9,531 nt of DNA from an uncultured Microbacteriaceae bacterium (lineage in GTDB: Bacteria; Actinomycetota; Actinomycetes; Actinomycetales; Microbacteriaceae): assembly GCA_943914115.1 (NCBI GenBank), contig CALUAU010000079.1, forward strand, positions 1-9,531, read 5' to 3'. The notes below the pieces were generated by a model. It ran no database searches and was not told where the DNA came from. It saw nothing but the letters and a program-made list of their open reading frames with translations. Positions 5,479 to 9,531 of this stretch are shown one piece after another. Position numbers and translations under genes: made by a program. Every line of letters begins with the position of its first letter. The first letter of the stretch is position 1.

Positions 5479-6426
5479 CTAGAACGTGGTGGTGAGAACG
5501 AAGTAGGAGGGATAGATCGCGAAGAGCACGGTCACGGGCAGCACAAGTAGCACGAGGGGCACCATCATGGTGATTTCTTTTCGCCCGGCTTGTTCGAGCA
5601 GGTCGCGTTTGGCGAGCTCTCGGGCGTCTTGGGCTTGAGCGCGCAACACCTCAACCAGCGGCGCGCCACGTTCAAGCGCGGTGACGATGTGGTCACAGCT
5701 GCGTTCCCACGGCCGGTAACCGAGTTCGCGTGCCACTGTGGTGAGTGCCGAGGTGGTGCTTTCGCCCGATTGCACTCGCACCACCACACGTGAGATCTCG
5801 GCGGCGAGCTCGCCCCGCCCCGTGCGGCTTACTCGCTGCATTGCTGCGAATATGCCCTCACCGGCCGACAGTGACAGCGACAAGAACTCGAGCACGGTCG
5901 GGTATTCGTCGGCAATGCGCCGCAGTCGTCGTGTGACGCTCATGCGCAGCAGCAGATCGCGGCAGGCGGCTCCCGCAACCGCGAGCATCGGCGGCAGCAT
6001 GATTGCAGCCGGCAGGTTGCGGCTGCTCTGCTGCAGCAGTGCGGCCGCTAGCAGCCCACCCAACGCAAAACCGAGCACTGCAGCCGCGGCCTGTTCGGTG
6101 CGATATCGTTCGACGTTCACGCTGCCACCTGCACGGCGCAGCCGCTGCTTGAGCCTGTGGTCGTTGCCAGTGATCGCGGCGATGGCCCGTTTCGCTGCTC
6201 GCAGCACGGGGCTAAACAGCCACCAGATTGCCGGGAGTGTCTCGAGGCGTTTGCGGGCCACATCGTGGCGAGCGGTTTCGGAAATATCTACAAGCTGTGG
6301 CGCGATCCGTTCGGCAAGCCGGGGCCGGGTCATAGCCGGCAGCATCGACATGAGCGTCCACAACCCAATACCGAGCATGGCACCCAGTAGTAGGGCCAGG
6401 CCGAGCTGTTCTGTTAGGCGAACCAT
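5479..6426 (-). CDS. tadC: Tad pilus platform protein TadC (type II secretion F domain)
   Basis: Inner-membrane platform protein, 315 residues, that with TadB transmits work from the TadA ATPase to the pilin. One membrane segment near the N-terminus (about 7-27) and a cytosolic stretch (30-110) precede two close hydrophobic segments (about 113-131 and 138-155). The T2SF/GspF-type domain follows, with YPTVLEFLSLSLSAGEGIFAAMQRV (175-199) and ELAKRDLLEQAGRKEITMMVPLVLLVLPVTVLFAIYPS; the last membrane segment is about 287-307. ATG 6424-6426 (MVRLTEQLGL) is chosen because AGGAGG lies 5-6 bases upstream; longer starts up to 6618 would overlap tadB widely and have no such site. It overlaps the end of tadB by 13 bases. 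Position and the late -AGRKE- motif favour TadC over TadB. Confidence 0.9.
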   Translation of the reverse strand: MVRLTEQLGLALLLGAMLGIGLWTLMSMLPAMTRPRLAERIAPQLVDISETARHDVARKRLETLPAIWWLFSPVLRAAKRAIAAITGNDHRLKQRLRRAGGSVNVERYRTEQAAAAVLGFALGGLLAAALLQQSSRNLPAAIMLPPMLAVAGAACRDLLLRMSVTRRLRRIADEYPTVLEFLSLSLSAGEGIFAAMQRVSRTGRGELAAEISRVVVRVQSGESTTSALTTVARELGYRPWERSCDHIVTALERGAPLVEVLRAQAQDARELAKRDLLEQAGRKEITMMVPLVLLVLPVTVLFAIYPSYFVLTTTF

Positions 6427-7280
6427 CGGCCCTCCTCTCGGAAGCGACCAATACGTGTCATCAGTCGGTACGTCACCACCGTGATGGTTAAACCACTGAG
6501 GATGACGATGGCACCGGCTGGTGTGTTGTAGGCCGCCGCTGCTTCGGGGCGGCTCGCCAGCATGATCAACACCAGCCACGGAGCGACCACTGCCAGCCGG
6601 GCGGCGTTCATCACCCACCCCTGGCGGGCTTCGGCTTCGTGACGCACCGCCTGTTCTTCACGCAAGAACGTTCCCAGCGACCGCAGCACCGTCACCAGTT
6701 CTGTACCACCCACTCGCCGGGCCATACGCAGTGTTTCAAAGATTCGATCGGCGGTGGGGTCTGCGAGCCGGTCTTTAATCTCGTTCACAGCGTGGTCGAA
6801 CGACCCGGTGGCCCGGTACGAGCGCGAAAAGTGGGCGAAGTCGTCCCGTAGCAGCTCCGGCCCCACCTTGGCCAACTGCGCGATCGACTCGCCCAGCCCC
6901 AGTCCTGACCGCACCGCCGCAATCAGGTGATCGATTGCATCCGGCCACACACCACGGTGGGCACGTCGACGCTGCCGCGCCCGCCACTGAATGATCGCAA
7001 TCGGCGTCCATCCGCCAACCACCGCCGCTAGCAGCGCCAGCACCGCAATACCGGTGGTGGCAAGCGCGGTCGCACCGCAGACAATCCCGATGAGCACGAT
7101 CGCCACTATGAACGCCACCGGCGGCACCCGCTCGATCCCGGCCCGCACAAGCACATCTTCGAAGCGCCGCGCCAGCGAGCGCGAATTCGCGGCCTCACGG
7201 GTGACGGGATAGCGCAACGCCACCAGGATGAGTGCCATCCCCGCACCCATCAAAAGTGTTGGCAGCAGCACTCCGTTCAT
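6414..7280 (-). CDS. tadB: Tad pilus platform protein TadB (type II secretion F domain)
   Basis: Second F-type platform protein, 288 residues, expected to sit with TadC in the cytoplasmic membrane. Membrane segments: about 4-22, then a pair at about 55-73 and 75-98. The cytosolic T2SF domain follows, with WPDAIDHLIAAVRSGLGLGESIAQLAKVGP (112-141), and RRVGGTELVTVLRSLGTFLREEQAVRHEAEARQGW (188-222), both typical of TadB. Two C-terminal segments lie at about 226-242 and 254-275. ATG 7278-7280 overlaps the tadA stop as ATGA and has GGAGG 7 bases upstream, so expression is likely coupled to the ATPase. TadB and TadC are paralogues; the assignment rests on gene order tadA-tadB-tadC and motif style. 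Confidence 0.9.
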   Translation of the reverse strand: MNGVLLPTLLMGAGMALILVALRYPVTREAANSRSLARRFEDVLVRAGIERVPPVAFIVAIVLIGIVCGATALATTGIAVLALLAAVVGGWTPIAIIQWRARQRRRAHRGVWPDAIDHLIAAVRSGLGLGESIAQLAKVGPELLRDDFAHFSRSYRATGSFDHAVNEIKDRLADPTADRIFETLRMARRVGGTELVTVLRSLGTFLREEQAVRHEAEARQGWVMNAARLAVVAPWLVLIMLASRPEAAAAYNTPAGAIVILSGLTITVVTYRLMTRIGRFREEGRWFA

Positions 7281-8587
7281 GCCAAACCTCCACCGTAGCC
7301 GTAGTTTGTTGGCGCAAAAACGCCACCATCACCATTCCACCGAGCTGGCTGCGTGGCAGCCGCGCGCGAGACCGGTGCCCGGGTCGGATCATCAGAATCA
7401 ACCGGTGCCACTCGCCTCGGCCGCGGGGCAGGAGCACCGGTGGCCGCTAGTTCACCACTGCTTCGATCAAACAACGCCACCGCCTCAACTACACCCGCAT
7501 GCACTGCGCCGGTGGGCGCAATAATCTCAGCCACGCGGCGTTTGCCGTGTGCTGTCATCTCTAGATGCACCACCAGATCGATCGTGCTGGCGATAGTTGG
7601 CACCACAAAGGATGCGTCAATGTTTCGCCCCGCCAAAAGCGGTAGCGTCGACAGCTTCACCAGCGCATCCCGGGCCGAATTTGCGTGAATCGTGCACATT
7701 CCGGGCACACCCGAGTTCAACGCGATGATGAGTTCAAGGGCCTCCGCTTCACGCACCTCGCCAACCACCAAGCGATCAGGACGCATCCGCAGCGCCTCTT
7801 TCACCAGTCGCCGCAGCGTGATCTCGCCCGTTCCCTCAAGTGACGGCTGGCGACACTGCAGCGCAACCACGTCGCGAGCCACCACATCCAGTTCGAAGGT
7901 CTCTTCCACCGTGACGATTCGTTCGCGCGCCCCAATCGTCGCCAGCAGCGCCGTCACCATCGTTGTTTTCCCGGTGTGTGTGGCACCCGATACCAGCACA
8001 TTTGCACCGGCAACCACCGCTGACCGCAGCATCGCGGCTGCTTCAGCGGTGAGCGAGCCTGCATCGACCAGCGCGTTCAGATCACGCATTCGCCGGCCGA
8101 ACTTACGGATATTGATGGATGGGTACCGTCGCGCGATCTCGGGTATCACCACATGCAATCGCGAGCCGTCGGGCAGGGAAGCATCCACAAACGGACTCGA
8201 AACATCCACCCGTCGGCCAGTCGATTGCAGCATCCGGTCGATGAGGTCACGCAACTCATCAACGGGAATCACCGTAGAGGTCAACTCGGCAACACCGTTT
8301 CGGGCAACAAACACCCGCGTTGGCGCATTCACCCAAATCTCTTCAATTTCAGGGTCGTCAAGATACGGCTGCAACGCGCCGTATCCAGCAACCTGTGCCA
8401 GCACAGCCGCGATCACCGCCTGCTCGTCGGAAATCACCGGACCATCATCGACCAGAGTGCGTTCCACATAGCCGCGCACCTGCTCGACCACAAGATCGCG
8501 AGCGATCGCTTCGGAACCAAGTTCGATCCCTTCCCGACGCACGCGCTCACGGACAAGCTGCGTAATTTCTGCAACTGCTGTGTTCAC
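7277..8587 (-). CDS. tadA: Tad pilus assembly ATPase TadA (CpaF family)
   Basis: Cytoplasmic hexameric secretion ATPase that powers assembly of Flp-type pili or secretion of pseudopilins; 436 residues. The N-terminal domain (about 20-150) includes GYGALQPYLDDPEIEEIWVN, characteristic of CpaF/TadA. Walker A is GATHTGKT (201-208); the Asp/Glu box is VTVEETFELD (225-234); Walker B is RLVVGEVRE with Glu277; the His box is CTIHANSARDAL with His301. The family core ends near residue 375. A low-complexity Pro/Arg/Ala tail of about 60 residues follows, ending NYGYGGGLA. The start is GTG at 8585-8587 with no clear ribosome binding site; the next good start would cut the conserved N-terminal domain. 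It is the first gene of the tad operon and overlaps tadB by 4 bases. No CpaE/Ssd-like gene precedes it, unlike the mycobacterial Rv3660c-Rv3654c locus. Confidence 0.93.
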   Translation of the reverse strand: MNTAVAEITQLVRERVRREGIELGSEAIARDLVVEQVRGYVERTLVDDGPVISDEQAVIAAVLAQVAGYGALQPYLDDPEIEEIWVNAPTRVFVARNGVAELTSTVIPVDELRDLIDRMLQSTGRRVDVSSPFVDASLPDGSRLHVVIPEIARRYPSINIRKFGRRMRDLNALVDAGSLTAEAAAMLRSAVVAGANVLVSGATHTGKTTMVTALLATIGARERIVTVEETFELDVVARDVVALQCRQPSLEGTGEITLRRLVKEALRMRPDRLVVGEVREAEALELIIALNSGVPGMCTIHANSARDALVKLSTLPLLAGRNIDASFVVPTIASTIDLVVHLEMTAHGKRRVAEIIAPTGAVHAGVVEAVALFDRSSGELAATGAPAPRPRRVAPVDSDDPTRAPVSRAAATQPARWNGDGGVFAPTNYGYGGGLA

Positions 8588-8625
8588 GGTCGCTATCTTG
8601 AACCAATTTCGAAGCCGCTGCAGAA

Positions 8626-8654
8626 GTTATCCACAGGCAGAGAAGGGAAGCCAA
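8626..8654 (-). promoter_or_regulatory. Candidate tad operon promoter
   Basis: On the minus strand TTGGCT (8654-8649), 17 bases of spacer, then GATAAC (8631-8626). Each hexamer matches the sigma-70 consensus at 4 of 6 positions and the spacing is ideal. The predicted start point would lie about 30 bases before the tadA GTG. Support is from pattern only. Confidence 0.4.
8627..8635 (+). promoter_or_regulatory. DnaA-box match in the tadA-vit1 intergenic region
   Basis: TTATCCACA is an exact match to the classic strong DnaA box. It is the only one I noticed in the window, so this is not a replication origin. It overlaps the -10-like hexamer of the candidate tad promoter, where bound DnaA could act as a regulator. 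A chance match is quite possible. Confidence 0.45.
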
Positions 8655-8696
8655 ACCTCGCTACCAGCTAGCTCAAATCGGTGCTGCAATTGACAC

Positions 8697-9437
8697 ATGA
8701 TCACTAATCAGGCCCATTCCGCTGAGCCGCAGCATCCGGTCGATGACTTCCACGCCGGCGACCACTCCCAACGCCTCAATTGGCTGCGAGCCGGTGTGCT
8801 CGGCGCTAACGACGGCGTTGTCTCAACCGCCGCACTGGTGGTGGGTGTGGCTGCCGCAACACCCGAGTTCACTCCCCTGCTGATCGCCGGTGTCTCGTCG
8901 CTGCTGGCTGGCGCCATGTCGATGGCCGTCGGTGAATACGTCTCGGTATCAACCCAACGCGACACCGAGAAAGCACTGATCGCGAAAGAAAAGTGGGAGC
9001 TCGAGCACATGCCCGAACAAGAGCTCGAAGAACTCACCCAGCTGTACGAGGCCAAAGGTCTGCAGCGGGAAACCGCGGCCCAGGTAGCCCGTGAACTGCA
9101 CGAGCACGATGCACTCGCGGCTCACCTTGAAACCGAACTGCATATGGGAGGTGAGGATGAACTCACCAACCCTTGGGCCGCTGCCGGGGCGTCTGCGCTC
9201 GCCTTCACGCTCGGTGCAATTCTGCCGCTGTTGGCGGTGCTGCTTGTGCCGGGTGTTGCGAAGATCCCAGTAACTTTCGCGGTGGTGGTCATCGCGCTCG
9301 GCGTCACCGGTTGGCTGTCGGCAAAGCTCGGTAATGCCCCCATCCGCCCGGCTGTGCTGCGCGTCATCGGTGGTGGAGTACTGGCCCTACTCATCACCTT
9401 CGCGATCGGTTCGCTGCTTGGCACCTCAATTGCTTAG
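8697..9437 (+). CDS. VIT1/CCC1-family iron/manganese transporter
   Basis: 246-residue membrane protein of the vacuolar iron transporter family, which moves Fe2+ or Mn2+ out of the cytosol, probably in exchange for protons. Seen: the first helix GVLGANDGVVSTAALVVGVAAA (33-54); the second helix AGAMSMAVGEYVSVSTQRDTEKA (71-93), with the conserved Met/Glu residues; and a charged cytosolic region (about 94-158) rich in Glu and His (ELEHMPEQELEEL, ARELHEHDALAAHLETELHM), matching the metal-binding domain of plant VIT1. Three more helices follow, starting at NPWAAAGASALAFTLGAILPLL (158-179), then about 191-210 and 220-240. Length is normal for the bacterial family. ATG 8697-8699 has no evident ribosome binding site, but no later start would keep the first helix; a leaderless message is possible. 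It is divergent from tadA and shares the 109-base gap with it. No DtxR/IdeR-type iron box was seen. Confidence 0.9.
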   Translation: MITNQAHSAEPQHPVDDFHAGDHSQRLNWLRAGVLGANDGVVSTAALVVGVAAATPEFTPLLIAGVSSLLAGAMSMAVGEYVSVSTQRDTEKALIAKEKWELEHMPEQELEELTQLYEAKGLQRETAAQVARELHEHDALAAHLETELHMGGEDELTNPWAAAGASALAFTLGAILPLLAVLLVPGVAKIPVTFAVVVIALGVTGWLSAKLGNAPIRPAVLRVIGGGVLALLITFAIGSLLGTSIA

Positions 9438-9458
9438 CGGCCGGGCGCGGCGCACTGA

Positions 9459-9487
9459 TCGAAACTCCGGCTGCGAACCGCTAGACT
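9459..9487 (+). promoter_or_regulatory. Candidate promoter of tRNA-Leu
   Basis: TCGAAA (9459-9464), a 17-base spacer and TAGACT (9482-9487) lie just ahead of the tRNA gene, with the -10 about 22 bases before the mature 5' end. Both hexamers match consensus at 4 of 6 positions. Location makes it plausible. The rest of the vit1-tRNA gap (9438-9509) shows no clear terminator. Confidence 0.45.
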
Positions 9488-9509
9488 GAACTGTCCCTTG
9501 ATGGGATTC

Positions 9510-9531
9510 GCGGGCGTGGTGGAATTGGTAG
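9510..9531 (+). tRNA. tRNA-Leu (5' end only, cut by window edge)
   Basis: The last 22 bases read GCGGGCGTGGTGGAATTGGT then AG. This is the acceptor strand GCGGGCG, T8 and the start of the D arm with GGAATTGGTAG, the usual opening of bacterial leucine tRNA genes. The anticodon, long variable arm and 3' end lie outside the window, so the isoacceptor cannot be named. Confidence 0.85.

Noticed and set aside
5738..6484. Long plus-strand open frame opposite tadC (248 codons)
   Set aside because: It is Ser/Arg-rich with no recognisable domain and lies fully antisense to a well-supported tadC; such frames are usual opposite high-GC genes.
7692..8471. Long plus-strand open frame opposite tadA (259 codons)
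   Set aside because: Low-complexity Ser/Thr/Arg-rich translation mirroring the codon pattern of tadA; no ribosome binding site or domain.
8690..8695. Perfect TTGACA just before the vit1 ATG
   Set aside because: No -10 element follows at 16-18 bases, and a promoter there would start transcription inside the gene past the first codons.
8588..8696. Replication origin suggested by the DnaA box
   Set aside because: Only one box, no AT-rich unwinding region, and no dnaA, dnaN or other origin genes nearby.

Overview
The window reads as chromosomal DNA of a moderately high-GC actinobacterium (about 60 % G+C by eye), most likely of the order Micrococcales and plausibly the family Microbacteriaceae. 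The lines of evidence are the actinobacterial style of RF2, the MetP/MetS-type transporter pair, the actinobacterial Tad pilus gene order, and a Flp-like protein of a form I associate from memory with that family. The taxonomic call is an inference from gene content, not from a marker gene.

Layout: everything from 1 to 8587 is on the minus strand; 8697 to 9531 is on the plus strand. Read in the minus direction, an uninterrupted seven-gene Tad (tight adherence / Flp pilus) cluster comes first: tadA ATPase (8587-7277), tadB (7280-6414), tadC (6426-5479), a small Flp-like pilin candidate (5450-5205), two TadE-like pseudopilins (5236-4763 and 4779-4279) and a TadG-like protein (4279-3833). The genes overlap by 1 to 32 bases or sit 28 bases apart, which points to one operon with translational coupling. 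Next come prfB (RF2, 3759-2638), a two-gene transporter operon metP-metS (2460-757 and 743-633) closed by a strong hairpin, and finally ftsE, which runs off the left edge.

Divergent from tadA, on the plus strand, is a VIT1/CCC1-family metal transporter (8697-9437). The right edge cuts a tRNA-Leu gene after its first 22 bases.

How the genes work together: TadA, TadB and TadC form the inner-membrane motor and platform of a Tad/type II-secretion-like machine, and the four small proteins behind them are its pilin-like clients. All four clients share an Arg-Gly step just before a hydrophobic segment, but only two keep the Glu at +5 expected of Flp/TadE prepilins. No prepilin peptidase, CpaE/TadZ-like protein or other Tad accessory gene is visible here, so they must lie elsewhere or be absent. 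MetP and MetS form a sodium-dependent methionine/alanine importer; the 36-residue MetS is easily missed. The pair separates prfB from ftsE, which are adjacent in many actinobacteria. No intergenic stretch exceeds 180 bases. I see no insertion sequence, CRISPR array, phage gene or toxin-antitoxin pair. I do not find clear evidence of an entirely new system; the most interesting points are the atypical Flp-like protein, a DnaA-box match in the tad promoter region, and related TCGCG palindromes in front of metP and ftsE.
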